Shown: positions 17,436 to 26,223, numbered from the stretch's first letter. The stretch is DNA of 64,000 nucleotides from Cohnella baijiui (GCF_020731285.1 NZ_JAJFOW010000032.1:16589-80588); one strand, 5' to 3'. Program-made: numbers and translations. Notes: a model not told the origin generated them from the sequence alone.

Positions 17436-17699
17436 ATGATGAAGGAAGACACCAGTTTTTACTGCATCGAGTGCGGACGGCTGCGCTCTTACGAACTGGC
17501 GAGCATCGTGTTTCAGACCGGATATTTCAAAGTCGTCTATCCGCTCGGCTCCTGCACCGAGTGCGTGGATCTGCGAAGAGAGATGGGCGAGGCCGACCGG
17601 TTCGCCGCCATCGTCTCCTTCGATCGGGGAAAGCCGTCCTCCAGAGTGCGGACGGGGGACCGGGCCAGCTGGATGAGGGAAGCGGTGTGTTACTCCTAG
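17436..17699 (+). CDS. Small zinc-ribbon-like protein, unknown function
   Basis: An 87-residue protein I do not recognise. Two cysteine pairs, YCIECGRL near residue 10 and SCTEC near residue 40, could make a four-Cys zinc ribbon. The rest (FDRGKPSSRVRTGDRASW) is basic and polar. ATG occurs twice (17436 and 17439) after GGGGCGG. It stands alone between a strong terminator and the ABC exporter pair and has its own near-consensus promoter, which supports it being a real gene. Confidence 0.6.
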   Translation: MMKEDTSFYCIECGRLRSYELASIVFQTGYFKVVYPLGSCTECVDLRREMGEADRFAAIVSFDRGKPSSRVRTGDRASWMREAVCYS

Positions 17700-17742
17700 C
17701 CTCAGGTCCAGTCTAAAGATCGGCTAAAAACTAGCCCTCAGC

Positions 17743-17789
17743 TTGGGTACATATAGAGTAATGCTGGTATACTAAATACTGGTTACCAG
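17743..17789 (+). promoter_or_regulatory. Putative promoter and operator of the ABC-2 exporter
   Basis: TATACT at 17768-17773 with TTGGGT at 17743 (19 bp spacer, long) is the best promoter. CTGGT-T-ACCAG (17779-17789) is a perfect 5-1-5 dyad at the expected start point, and CTGGTA also occurs just before it, suggesting a repressor site. Confidence 0.4.
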
Positions 17790-17826
17790 CTAGCGTACCC
17801 TATTTTTCGTATTCGGAGGGGAGTTC

Positions 17827-18750
17827 ATGTCTCAAGCACCTGTCGTAAGGCTGCAAGACGTATCCAAACGGATCGGCAGCCGTACGATTATCGACCGTCT
17901 CACCCTGGAGGTCAATCCGGGCGAGGTGTTCGGGTTCCTTGGGCCGAACGGCTCGGGCAAGACGACGACCATCCGCATGATGGTCGGACTGATCACGATG
18001 TCCGGCGGAGACATTTCGATTGCGGGACACAGCGTGAAGTCCGCGTTTCCCCAGGCCATCTCGCGCGTCGGCGCAATCGTCGAAAACCCGGAGATGTACA
18101 AATTTTTGACCGGCTATCAAAATCTGGTTCACTTTGCGCGGATGAACCGGAACATCACGAAGCAGCGCATCGACGAAGTCATCGAGCTTGTCGGCCTCCA
18201 AGGGCGCATTCACGACAAGGTCAAAAAATATTCCCTCGGCATGCGCCAGCGGCTTGGCGTCGCCCAAGCGATCCTGCACCGGCCGTCGTTGCTCATCCTC
18301 GACGAGCCGACGAACGGTCTCGATCCCGCGGGGATTCGCGAGCTGCGCGACTACTTGCGGCGTCTCTCGCGCGAAGAGGGCACGGCGGTCTTCGTATCGA
18401 GCCACCTGCTTTCCGAGATGGAGCTCATGTGCGACCGCGTCGCGATCATCCAGAAGGGTCAGCTGATCGACATCCGCTCGCTGCGCGGCGAACAGACCGA
18501 AGCTTCCCAGACGATGGAAGAGGTGCTGTTCGAGGTCGACCATCCGGACACCGCGATCGGCGTACTGGAAGGACGAGGGGCGCCGAACGTCACCGAAGGC
18601 GGCTTTACGATCACGGCGGACCGCGAGACGATCGCGGATCTGAACCGCCGCCTCGTCCTCGCCGGCGTGCGCGTCTACGCGATTCGCGCGAAGATCAAAT
18701 CGCTCGAAGATCAATTCCTCGAAGTGACCGGAGGGGAAACCGTTGGCTAA
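17827..18750 (+). CDS. ABC transporter ATP-binding protein (BcrA-like)
   Basis: A 307-residue ATPase of the ABC-2/BcrA group. Walker A GPNGSGKTTTIRMM is near residues 38-51, the signature YSLGMRQRLGVAQ near 137-149 and Walker B LLILDEPTNGLDP near 156-168, followed by SSHLLSEME. The C-terminal 90 residues are the usual regulatory tail. It pairs with the overlapping permease gene downstream. Such pairs export peptides or antibiotics such as bacitracin, or lipids; the substrate is not visible. ATG at 17827 has GGAGGGGAG ahead. Confidence 0.9.
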   Translation: MSQAPVVRLQDVSKRIGSRTIIDRLTLEVNPGEVFGFLGPNGSGKTTTIRMMVGLITMSGGDISIAGHSVKSAFPQAISRVGAIVENPEMYKFLTGYQNLVHFARMNRNITKQRIDEVIELVGLQGRIHDKVKKYSLGMRQRLGVAQAILHRPSLLILDEPTNGLDPAGIRELRDYLRRLSREEGTAVFVSSHLLSEMELMCDRVAIIQKGQLIDIRSLRGEQTEASQTMEEVLFEVDHPDTAIGVLEGRGAPNVTEGGFTITADRETIADLNRRLVLAGVRVYAIRAKIKSLEDQFLEVTGGETVG

Positions 18751-19549
18751 CTTTTGGAATCTCGTCCGGAACGAGAACATGAAGATCTACCGCCGCATCG
18801 CCACCTGGATCATGATGGGCTTCATCGTCCTCGTACCGATCCTCCTGACCGTTCTGTTCGCGATCTTCTCCGAAGGCAAGCAGCCGAACAACTGGGAAAT
18901 GATGACGCTCGAGACGCAAATCCTGTTCCAGCTCATCACCATCTTCACCGTCGTCAAGGCGGCCGAGTCGGTCGCCGGCGAGTTCACGATGGGCACGATC
19001 AAGCTGCTGCTCATTCGGCCGTGGAGCCGGTCTTCGATCCTGCTGTCGAAGTTCATCTCGGTCGTGTTGTTCGCGCTGTTTTTCTCGCTCGTCAGCTTCG
19101 CCGTGACCTGGCTCATCAACGTCATCGTGTTCGGTTACTCCGCGCATCCGGCAGGGCTCATCCCGCCGAACTCGCCGCTTTCCGACGCGTCGCCTTGGGC
19201 GTACGTCCTGATGGCCTATCTCGACCAGTTCATCGCGCTTGTCGTGATCGTCACCTTCGGCTTTATGCTTTCTTCGGCCTTCCGGAGCAGCGGGCTCGCG
19301 ATCGGCTTGTCGATCTTCCTGCTGCTGTCGGGCAACCTGGTTTCGGGTCTGCTGGCGATGGCCGACAAGCCTTGGGTCAAGTTCGTCCTGTTCCCGCATC
19401 TAGGCTTGACCTCCTATCTGGACGGAGGCTCGCCGGTGCCGAACTACCCGACAACCTACGGCTTTTCGCTCGCCGTGCTCGCCGTCTACTTCCTCATCTT
19501 CAACCTCGTCTCGTGGACCGTGTTCACCAAACGCGACGTCGCGGGATAA
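18743..19549 (+). CDS. ABC-2 type permease
   Basis: A 268-residue membrane protein with six hydrophobic segments and the ABC-2 family start FWNLVRNENMKIYRRIATWIM. The region ESVAGEFTMGTIKLLLIRPWSRSSILLSKF is the cytoplasmic coupling segment diagnostic of this family. TTG 18743 overlaps the ATPase stop by 8 bp and has GGAGGGGAAACC ahead. It forms the membrane part of the exporter with the ATPase at 17827-18750. Confidence 0.9.
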   Translation: MANFWNLVRNENMKIYRRIATWIMMGFIVLVPILLTVLFAIFSEGKQPNNWEMMTLETQILFQLITIFTVVKAAESVAGEFTMGTIKLLLIRPWSRSSILLSKFISVVLFALFFSLVSFAVTWLINVIVFGYSAHPAGLIPPNSPLSDASPWAYVLMAYLDQFIALVVIVTFGFMLSSAFRSSGLAIGLSIFLLLSGNLVSGLLAMADKPWVKFVLFPHLGLTSYLDGGSPVPNYPTTYGFSLAVLAVYFLIFNLVSWTVFTKRDVAG

Positions 19550-19563
19550 ACGAACCTTATCGG

Positions 19564-19592
19564 AAACGGCGCCCTTCGGGGCGCCGTTTTTG
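19564..19592 (+). terminator. Terminator of the ABC-2 exporter
   Basis: AAACGGCGCCC (19564-19574), loop TTCG, GGGCGCCGTTT (19579-19589) and further T residues. Confidence 0.9.
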
Positions 19593-19845
19593 CAGTGCTC
19601 GCATGAATTTACTCCGCTCGAGGCTGCCTTTGTTTAATCGGGAAGCGATGATTTATTTGCTCCATATTCGTATACACTTGTCCCAACATCGTCTAAAAAA
19701 TCAATGACGAAATTATAATCCGAGATCAACTTATTTTTGATTATATGAGCATTGCTTTTCGGGAAATCATAAATGAAGGATTCAAGACGCGAAGCAGAGA
19801 ACGCCGGAATCCGCTTTTCGTGTTGCCTACCCCGCATTCAACGAT

Positions 19846-20030
19846 TTAGATGCAAATGTACATCTAATTTTGCTATATTCCTTCTTAACTACCATATAGT
19901 TGCAATCGTACAACTAAATGATTCGTTTTCTGCGTACAGGACGGATTTCCGCTAAATTAGATGTACTTTTACAAGTAAATCGCTCTACCCTCCCGAAATG
20001 GCCCTAATTAGATGTACGAATGCAACTCAT
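19846..20030. repeat. Palindrome array D: TTAGATG/CATCTAA cores
   Basis: Four cores begin near 19846, 19896, 19957 and 20008. The first is nearly symmetric (TTAGATGCA...TACATCTAA) and the second is a variant (TAGTTGCA...TACAACTA). The third and fourth keep TTAGATGTAC and a shortened right arm. Spacing is 50, 61 and 51 bp. The linkers differ from each other. Confidence 0.7.
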
Positions 20031-20344
20031 TTACTGAGCGACCCGAACCGAGCGCAAACAAGGCCCATTGGCATAAGCCAGTTGCGAACCATCGGCCGGA
20101 ATCCGGCGAATATGCACCAAGACCCAACTGATTCATTCGAAACCAGCCTCCCGGTTCGCCATGAGTCCGAGGCAGCCGTCATGGAGTGGAATGGTCGTCA
20201 ATTGATATGTCAATGAAGCCCCATTTAAAACCGCGCTGCTGACTCTCGGATCCCATTATAACCTTATGAGACAGCCTCATCAAATTACCAGTAAAATACG
20301 AAATCTAGAAGACTCGGCCAACTCGCGTTTCGCATCTATATTCA

Positions 20345-20383
20345 AACGCCAAATAGGCAGCCCGAGGCTGCCTATTTGGCGTT
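20345..20383 (-). terminator. 18-bp perfect hairpin, probable end of the bactofilin transcript
   Basis: AACGCCAAATAGGCAGCC (20345-20362), loop CGA, and its exact complement (20366-20383). On the minus strand it is followed by TGAATAT, a poor U-tract, so termination efficiency is uncertain. It lies about 150 bp past the bactofilin stop. Confidence 0.55.
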
Positions 20384-20435
20384 GGGCGGCGCCGTACGAA
20401 GGTGCAACCCAAAAATCGGCTTACTGTTCGCGGAG

Positions 20436-20492
20436 GGCGCCGTGGGCACCGTGCGATCCGAAAAGGTCGGATTACAACCCGCCCACGGCGCC
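20436..20492 (-). other. Nested inverted repeat in the bactofilin 3' region
   Basis: GGCGCCGTGGGC (20436-20447) pairs with GCCCACGGCGCC (20481-20492); inside it ATCCG (20456-20460) pairs with CGGAT (20468-20472). This would make a long two-tier stem in the 3' untranslated RNA of the minus-strand operon. No family recognised. Confidence 0.55.
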
Positions 20493-20535
20493 ATGGACTT
20501 ACGGTACGAGCGGCCCCGAAGGGCACGCTCGACGC

Positions 20536-20958
20536 TCACCCCGCCTGCCGAGCCTTCTTCTCCGCCTTGTCCCGCTCGGGGGCGGCGGTGTCGACGGGGG
20601 CGGCAGCCTTCGCTTCGCCCATGTGGCTGACGCCGTTCAGTTGACCGCCTTCCTGGACGACGAGCACGCCTGCCGACAAATTCCCGTGGAGCTGCCCGCC
20701 AGGGAGGATCGTCAGCCGCCCCTTGGTCACGACGTCTCCGTATACTTTGCCGGCGATCGTCATGTCCCTCGCGACGACGTTCGAACGGGCGACGCCGCTC
20801 GCGCCGACCACGACGTCTCCCCGCGTCTCGATCTCGCCTTTGAACACGCCTTCGATGCGGATGCCTGCTTGGGACTTCAGCGCGCCTTCCATCTCCGTTC
20901 CTGCGCCTACCAAGGTGTCGGTCGTGCTGGACGCGAGCTTTTTCTTGTTCTTGAACAT
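20536..20958 (-). CDS. Bactofilin (polymer-forming cytoskeletal protein)
   Basis: A 140-residue bactofilin. The central 90 residues show the repeating beta-helix pattern with alternating hydrophobics and Gly (GIRIEGVFKGEIETRGDVVVG, LHGNLSAGVLVVQEGG). Flanking tails are polar; the C-terminal tail is rich in Ala, Lys and Glu. Bactofilins polymerise without nucleotides at the membrane and often organise cell-wall enzymes. The gene is 4 bp downstream of an M23 peptidase gene on the same strand, a conserved pairing, which suggests the filament positions that peptidase. Confidence 0.92.
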   Translation of the reverse strand: MFKNKKKLASSTTDTLVGAGTEMEGALKSQAGIRIEGVFKGEIETRGDVVVGASGVARSNVVARDMTIAGKVYGDVVTKGRLTILPGGQLHGNLSAGVLVVQEGGQLNGVSHMGEAKAAAPVDTAAPERDKAEKKARQAG

Positions 20959-20962
20959 GGAT

Positions 20963-21943
20963 TTAGTCCTCCTTTACGAGTCGCAGATAGGGGAGCGGAC
21001 TGACCGGCTCGCCCTGGACGACGACTTGAAAGTGGAGATGCGGTCCCGTGCTCCGTCCCGTATTGCCCAGCTGTCCGATGACATCCCCGCGTTCGACCAT
21101 GTCGCCTTCCTTGACTTCCATTTTCCGCAAGTGCATGTACCAGGATTCGACGCCGCTCCGGTGGGTAAGGATAATGTAGTTTCCCCGTTCCGACTGGAAT
21201 CCGGTCTCCTTCACCGTGCCTTCGCCCGCCGCGTAGACCGGGTCTCCCGCGTCGCCGGCGATGTCGATGCCGGCATGGTAGGTCGACCGGCCCGTGAACG
21301 GGTCCGTTCGGTAGCCGAAGCCGGATGTCAGCCGCCGGGAAACGGTCGGCCAGCCGGTAGGTGCCGAGGCGGCGTCAAGCCGTTTCTCCTCCGCCCGCTG
21401 CATCGACGCTTCCATCGTGAGCGTCATCGTGTCGATCAAGGCGTTCAGCTCCTCGAACTCGGCGGGCACCTGGGCCGCCAGCACCGACAAGCCGTCCATC
21501 GCGGCGCCATCCCCCTCTGCCGTCAGCCGGAGGCCGTCCGTATCCGGGCCGGCGTCCATGGGCAGTTGAGCGGAGCTGCCGTACTTGTCGATGAACGTCT
21601 TCAGCTTGCTTTCCAGCGCGTGCAGCTGGACGATGCGCGCCTCGGTGCGGGCCGCCTCCTCCGTCAGCCGCTTCAACTCCTCGCGCAGCCCGCCGATCTC
21701 TTCGTCCTTCGCCTCCTCCGTCCGCTCCATCGCCTGGGACTCGCTCGCCAGGCGGGCTTCCAGCTCGTGGATGCGCTGCAGCGACTTCATTTCGGACCAG
21801 ACGAAGCAACCGGCAACCGTGAGCACGGCTGCGGCGGGCAGGGCGATGACCGTTTTGCGCGACACCTGGAATCGGCTCACCGGCCGATCGGCTCCGCGGA
21901 TCAGCAGGAGCGACCATCTCGGTCTTCTCTTCAGCTTTGCCAT
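20963..21943 (-). CDS. Membrane-anchored M23 family metallopeptidase
   Basis: A 326-residue protein with a basic cytoplasmic start, one transmembrane segment (about residues 32-50), a long coiled coil (residues 52-110, ELEARLASESQAMERTEEAK and on) and a C-terminal LytM/M23 domain. The zinc ligands are in HAGIDIAG (His and Asp) and PHLHFQV, with the MHL sequence between them. It should cut peptidoglycan cross-bridges. It is transcribed leftwards with the bactofilin gene directly behind it. The coiled coil may contact the bactofilin or other divisome partners. Confidence 0.92.
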   Translation of the reverse strand: MAKLKRRPRWSLLLIRGADRPVSRFQVSRKTVIALPAAAVLTVAGCFVWSEMKSLQRIHELEARLASESQAMERTEEAKDEEIGGLREELKRLTEEAARTEARIVQLHALESKLKTFIDKYGSSAQLPMDAGPDTDGLRLTAEGDGAAMDGLSVLAAQVPAEFEELNALIDTMTLTMEASMQRAEEKRLDAASAPTGWPTVSRRLTSGFGYRTDPFTGRSTYHAGIDIAGDAGDPVYAAGEGTVKETGFQSERGNYIILTHRSGVESWYMHLRKMEVKEGDMVERGDVIGQLGNTGRSTGPHLHFQVVVQGEPVSPLPYLRLVKED

Positions 21944-21995
21944 CGTCTCTCCTTTCGGCCGGGGTCTCTATGCGTTGGCGATGGGAACGTCCTAT

Positions 21996-22030
21996 TTGCT
22001 ATTTATTCTTGAAAAGGTATGATCATACCT
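21996..22030 (+). promoter_or_regulatory. Promoter with 16-bp palindrome in divergent region
   Basis: TTGCTA (21996-22001), 16 bp, TATGAT (22018-22023) could drive the cardiolipin synthase gene. TATGAT lies inside AGGTATGATCATACCT (22015-22030), a perfect palindrome placed between divergent genes and thus a likely operator. Confidence 0.45.
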
Positions 22031-22161
22031 AGGGATTTGTCGCGCGGATCCGGCGAGCGCCGGGGTATGCGCGGCGCGTTCGGCGACCAAGCTAGAAGAC
22101 GGGGGAAGAGACAGAACCCGCAACAGAACCGGCAAGGTCGTTACATAAAGGGGGATACCAG

Positions 22162-23589
22162 GTGTCGTGGCTGCTGCTGGCGCTCATCGTTTTCGTCTTC
22201 CAGGCGGGCACCATACTGGTGCTGGAATACCGCCGTCCGGCGAACGCGATGGCGTGGCTGTTCATTCTGTTTTTGTTTCCGATCGTAGGTTTCATCCTCT
22301 ATTACTTCCTCGCGCACGAGTACCGGAGGCGCCAGAAGGTCAGGCGCCGCGGCGGGTGGGACGAGCAGCGCCGGGCGGAAATTCTGGAGAAGAGCCATAT
22401 CGTCAACCAGGCGGACGAGCTCCCGAGCGAGGACTTCGTCCATCAGCAGCGGCTGTTTCGGACGCTTCGCAAATCGGGCGCCGCGCCGATCACCGGCTGC
22501 AACAAATCGCGCGTGCTGACCAACGCCAAGACGGCGTACGAGGCCATGATGGAGGCCATTCGGGGGGCGCAGCACCACATCCATTTCGCTTCATATATCA
22601 TTCGGGACGACGACACCGGGCGGATGTTCCGTCAGGCGCTCATCGAGAAGGCGAAAGCGGGCGTGCAGGTCCGCCTCCTGTATGACGGCATCGGCAGCTA
22701 CAAGCTGAAGCCGGCTTTCTTCATGCCGCTGACCGAAGCGGGCGCGGCGTTCGCCTGCTTTTTCCCGCTGCGGCCCTCCTTCATGAAAAAACGGATGAAC
22801 TACCGCAATCACCGCAAAATATTGGTGGTCGACGGGACCAAGGGGTTCGTCGGCGGAATCAACGTCGGAGACGAATATTTGGGGAAGCATCCGCGCCTCG
22901 GCTTTTGGCGGGATACGCATTTGGAGCTGGAGGGGGATTCGGTATACGGTTTGCAGGAAGTGTTCCTGAAAGACTGGGAGCTCGCGAGCAACGAACGCCC
23001 GAGCGATCCGCTCTTCCTGCCGATGCACAGCTGTACGGGGGACGAGCCCGTGCAGATCGTCGCCGGCGGACCGAACCGGCGGGCCGACGCGATCCACGAG
23101 ACGCTGTTCGCGTCCTTGACCGCGGCGAATCACCGCATCTGGATCACCACCCCGTACTTCATCCCGAGCGCCGGCCTCGCGATGGCGCTGAAGACGGCCG
23201 CGCTCAGTGGAGTCGACGTGCGCCTGATCGTGCCGCTCATCCCGGATACCCATTTCGTGCACGCGGCGACGATGTCCTATGTGGACGAGATGATGAGCAG
23301 CGGCATTCGGGTCTGGCAGTACGAGCGCGGCTTCATCCACGCCAAGGTCGTCATCGTGGATCACCTGCTGGCATCGGTGGGCACGGCCAACATGGATTTG
23401 CGAAGCTTTTTCAGCAACTTCGAGACCAACGCCATTCTGTACCATCCGGACGCCATCGCCACGCTGGAGGAGGACTTCCTTCAGGACTTGAAGGACAGCC
23501 GGGAGCTGGAGCTCTCCACCTTCCGCAAGCGCCCGAACATGCGCAAAGTCGCGGAGGCGCTATGTCGCATGCTCTCGCCGCTGCTCTAA
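22162..23589 (+). CDS. cls: Cardiolipin synthase (phospholipase D family)
   Basis: A 475-residue enzyme joining two phosphatidylglycerol molecules into cardiolipin. Two N-terminal transmembrane segments (residues 1-20 and 30-47) are followed by two phospholipase D domains with HKD motifs: NHRKILVVDGTKGFVGG near residue 216 and HAKVVIVDHLLASVGTANMD near 392. Length and layout are those of ClsA/YwnE. GTG start at 22162 after AAAGGGGG. Single gene, divergent from the M23/bactofilin pair. Confidence 0.95.
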   Translation: MSWLLLALIVFVFQAGTILVLEYRRPANAMAWLFILFLFPIVGFILYYFLAHEYRRRQKVRRRGGWDEQRRAEILEKSHIVNQADELPSEDFVHQQRLFRTLRKSGAAPITGCNKSRVLTNAKTAYEAMMEAIRGAQHHIHFASYIIRDDDTGRMFRQALIEKAKAGVQVRLLYDGIGSYKLKPAFFMPLTEAGAAFACFFPLRPSFMKKRMNYRNHRKILVVDGTKGFVGGINVGDEYLGKHPRLGFWRDTHLELEGDSVYGLQEVFLKDWELASNERPSDPLFLPMHSCTGDEPVQIVAGGPNRRADAIHETLFASLTAANHRIWITTPYFIPSAGLAMALKTAALSGVDVRLIVPLIPDTHFVHAATMSYVDEMMSSGIRVWQYERGFIHAKVVIVDHLLASVGTANMDLRSFFSNFETNAILYHPDAIATLEEDFLQDLKDSRELELSTFRKRPNMRKVAEALCRMLSPLL

Positions 23590-23644
23590 GCAGCCGTTCC
23601 GTTGGGCGTTGGAATCCGCGAATGACGGCGGCACACGTCCCGTC

Positions 23645-24541
23645 TTAGAGCGTCTTGATCTGGCGCAGGACCGCAGCCAGATTTTGCGGCTGCAGCTGGG
23701 CAATCAGGTCGCCCCGCTCCAGCACGCGCGGCACGACGTTGCGCAGATGGAAGTCGATCGGTTTCGGATCGCGGGCGACCTCCGCCCAGGTGAGAGGGGT
23801 CGACACCGGCGCGCCCGGTCTGGCCCGGGGCGTATAGGGCGCCGCGAGCGTCCGTCCCGGATGGTGCTGCAAGTAGTCGAGGTAGATCAGCGTGCCGCGC
23901 TCCTTTTTCAGACGGGCGACCGTGAACAGGTCCGGCTGCTTGGCGGCCAGATACTCGGAGACGAACTTGCCGAACGCGCGCAACTCGTCGTAGGTCGGGC
24001 CCCGCACGATGGGCATGACGACTTGAATGCCGGTCGCGCCGGACGTTTTAGGCACCGCCTCCAGCCCGAGCGAATGCAGAAGATCGCCGACGGCGGCGGC
24101 CGCCTCCATGATGCGCGGCTCCTCCTCCAGCGTCGGATCGATGTCGAGAATCCACCGGTCCGGCAAGGGCTCCCCGATCCGTTCGCAAGAGACGTGGAAT
24201 TCGAGCGCATACAGACTGCCCATCCAGAGCAACGTAGGCAAGGAGTCGAGCACGACATACCGGATGCTTCCCTCCATCGCGGTCCGCACGTAGGACGGCG
24301 TCGGCTGGGGGGCGTTTTTTTGATAAAAGGAAGTGCCGCCAACCCCTTCGGGATGCCGGATCGTCGTCAAGTAGCGATTTTCGCAATGGGGCAGCATAAA
24401 GGGAGCCAGTTGCGCCAAAGTTTGAACGTACTCCAGCTTGGTGATGCCCGCGTCCGGCCACAGCTGCTTGTCGGGGTGGGAGACGGAGAGCTCCCGATCC
24501 CCGATTCGCAAGATCACGGGAGTTTGCGCGGCGGGTGTCAT
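23645..24541 (-). CDS. ligD: LigD-type DNA polymerase/primase domain protein (NHEJ)
   Basis: A 298-residue stand-alone LigD polymerase domain of the AEP superfamily, which fills and processes ends during non-homologous end joining. It begins with the family strand ELSVSHPDKQLWPDAGITK, has the catalytic acidic pair in WILDIDPTLEE and the SGATGIQVVMPI motif that contacts nucleotide. No ligase or phosphoesterase domain is attached. ATG 24541 has AGGAGGG ahead; the frame is open further upstream without a site. The matching ligase is divergent, 91 bp away. Confidence 0.9.
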   Translation of the reverse strand: MTPAAQTPVILRIGDRELSVSHPDKQLWPDAGITKLEYVQTLAQLAPFMLPHCENRYLTTIRHPEGVGGTSFYQKNAPQPTPSYVRTAMEGSIRYVVLDSLPTLLWMGSLYALEFHVSCERIGEPLPDRWILDIDPTLEEEPRIMEAAAAVGDLLHSLGLEAVPKTSGATGIQVVMPIVRGPTYDELRAFGKFVSEYLAAKQPDLFTVARLKKERGTLIYLDYLQHHPGRTLAAPYTPRARPGAPVSTPLTWAEVARDPKPIDFHLRNVVPRVLERGDLIAQLQPQNLAAVLRQIKTL

Positions 24542-24632
24542 TCTCGATCCCTCCTGAAAACGGCGATGGCGCCTCGATCGGTATAGGTTGCCACCCGCGC
24601 GTTTTCCCATTCGTCCGAGAGGAGAAGCTTCC

Positions 24633-25583
24633 ATGCACCTGAAGCCCGTGCCGCCGTTCGAGCCCGTTCAGACCGATCGTTTGCCCGCCGGCGGATCGTG
24701 GATCGCCCAGATCAAGTGGGACGGCGTCCGCATGCTGACCTATTACGACGGCGGAGCGACCCGGCTCGTCAACCGCCGCCTGAACGACCGTACCGCCCAA
24801 TACCCCGAATTCACGCACGCCCCCGACATCGTCTCGGCCGGTTCCGTCATCCTGGACGGCGAATTCATCGCCTTTAACCATGCGCGTCCGTCGTTTCACG
24901 AGATCATGCGGAGGGACAGTCTCCGCAAGGCGGACGGCATCCGGCGAGCCATCGATGCGGTACCGGTCACCTACATGGTATTCGACGTACTGTTCGCCAA
25001 CGGACGCTGGACGACGGAGCTCCCGCTGCGGGAACGTCAAACCCTGCTGAGCGAGCTGCTTCGTCCGCACCCCCAAGTACAAGCGGTGACCAATATGAGC
25101 GAGCCCGATGCGCTATTCGATGTCATGCGCACGCACGGGATGGAGGGGGTCGTCGCCAAAGACCTCGACAGCGTCTACGCGATCGGAGGTAAGGACAAGC
25201 GGTGGCAGAAGAAAAAGGTGATCCGCGATTTGACCGCGACGGTCGGCGGCGTCACGATCCGCGACGGGACGGTGAACGCGCTCTTGCTGGGGCTGTACGA
25301 TGAAACGGGGGATCTGCATTATATCGGCCATGCGGGAGCGGGCAAGCTGACCTACGCCGACTACCGCGCCTTGACCGAGGAGCTGCCGGCGCTAGGCGCG
25401 CCAAAAAGCCCTTTTCGAAACCGCGCGGAACGGGAAAGGGAGGCCGTATGGATTCGGCCCGGGGAGCGGGCGGTGAAGGTCCATTATCTCGAATGGACCG
25501 ATGGCGGGACGCTGCGCCAGCCGGTGCTGCAGGCGTTCATCGACGCCGCTTCCGCCGACTGCACCTTTGGACAGCTGAAGTAA
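24633..25583 (+). CDS. ATP-dependent DNA ligase (LigD ligase domain)
   Basis: A 316-residue ATP-dependent ligase. The adenylation Lys is in IAQIKWDGVRML (about residues 23-34), followed by the motifs RLVNRRLNDRT, VILDGEFIAF and MEGVVAKDLDSVYAIG, with motif V in KRWQKKKVIRDL. The C-terminal OB domain (LLLGLYDETGDLHYIGHAG) is complete. It should seal nicks and double-strand ends with Ku and the divergently encoded polymerase. ATG 24633 follows GAGAGGAG with 8 bp spacing. In B. subtilis both activities are fused in one LigD; here they are separate genes. Confidence 0.92.
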   Translation: MHLKPVPPFEPVQTDRLPAGGSWIAQIKWDGVRMLTYYDGGATRLVNRRLNDRTAQYPEFTHAPDIVSAGSVILDGEFIAFNHARPSFHEIMRRDSLRKADGIRRAIDAVPVTYMVFDVLFANGRWTTELPLRERQTLLSELLRPHPQVQAVTNMSEPDALFDVMRTHGMEGVVAKDLDSVYAIGGKDKRWQKKKVIRDLTATVGGVTIRDGTVNALLLGLYDETGDLHYIGHAGAGKLTYADYRALTEELPALGAPKSPFRNRAEREREAVWIRPGERAVKVHYLEWTDGGTLRQPVLQAFIDAASADCTFGQLK

Positions 25584-25632
25584 CGGAGAGAAGGCGGTTT
25601 GGCGCCGAACGAGGAATCGGGCGGGCGCGGCG

Positions 25633-26064
25633 TTATTTGATCCGGGCGGTCGACAGGCTCGTGCGGTAATTGCCGAAGCGAAGCAGGTCGTCCAGGAATC
25701 CGTTCAGCTCCTCGTGGTCCCGCGTCTGAACCCGCAGCCAGTAGCAGCCTTCCCCGCTGACGCGCTGCGCTTCCCGGACGCAAGCCTGCTCCCGGACGAA
25801 GCGCTGGAACGCTTCGTGAGACGAAGCGGGATGCATGAATACCGTGACGAGCGCGAGCTGAACGGGGAAGCCCATCCGGTCCTCCCGGATCCGCGCGGCA
25901 TAGCCTTCGATAATGCCGGCGTCCTCCAGCCGGCGCACGCGCGCGCCGACGGCCTGCCCGGTCAGGTGAACGAGTTGGCCGATTTCTTTGTGGGATCGGG
26001 TGGCATCCTCCCGAAGGCTGGTCAGAATGCGGATATCCGTTTCGTCGGGCGTATAATCGATCAT
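25633..26064 (-). CDS. Lrp/AsnC family transcriptional regulator
   Basis: A 143-residue Lrp-type regulator. The N-terminal winged helix-turn-helix reads ILTSLREDATRSHKEIGQLVHLTGQAVGARVRRLEDAGII, and the C-terminal RAM domain has VQLALVTVFMHPA and the Gly-rich EGCYWLRVQT. It likely binds an amino acid or related effector and controls nearby or distant metabolic genes. It is convergent with the ligase and divergent from the MBL-fold gene, which it may regulate; no clear operator was found. Confidence 0.92.
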   Translation of the reverse strand: MIDYTPDETDIRILTSLREDATRSHKEIGQLVHLTGQAVGARVRRLEDAGIIEGYAARIREDRMGFPVQLALVTVFMHPASSHEAFQRFVREQACVREAQRVSGEGCYWLRVQTRDHEELNGFLDDLLRFGNYRTSLSTARIK

Positions 26065-26223
26065 ATGCGTTCCTCTTTCTGGTGCCGCCGTCTTTTTTCA
26101 CGATGAAAGCGGGGCCGGGCATTTCTTTTCATCGGACGGTTCAACGAGGGACTGCCGATCATGTAACATTGTATCAAAAGAGGTGCCGGCCGAGAAACAC
26201 AGGCGGCGAAGGAGAGATGACGG

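Larger units (their letters stand above)
19593..20535. other. 943-bp AT-rich intergenic region between convergent genes
   Basis: No convincing gene. The first 250 bp have unusually low GC; a minus-strand frame at 19634-19837 reads like a plausible low-GC protein fragment (IIKNKLISDYNFVIDFL) but has no ribosome binding site and no recognised family, so it may be a remnant. Then come a palindrome array (19846-20030), a plain stretch, and two large hairpins (20345-20383 and 20436-20492) behind the bactofilin gene. Confidence 0.6.

Noticed and set aside
19634..19837. 67-residue minus-strand frame in the AT-rich gap
   Set aside because: The middle reads like protein, but there is no ribosome binding site and no recognised family. 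Kept only as a possible remnant in the gap description.
20266..21003. Plus-strand frame through the hairpins and the bactofilin gene
   Set aside because: Antisense to a recognisable bactofilin and carrying two large hairpins; no support.
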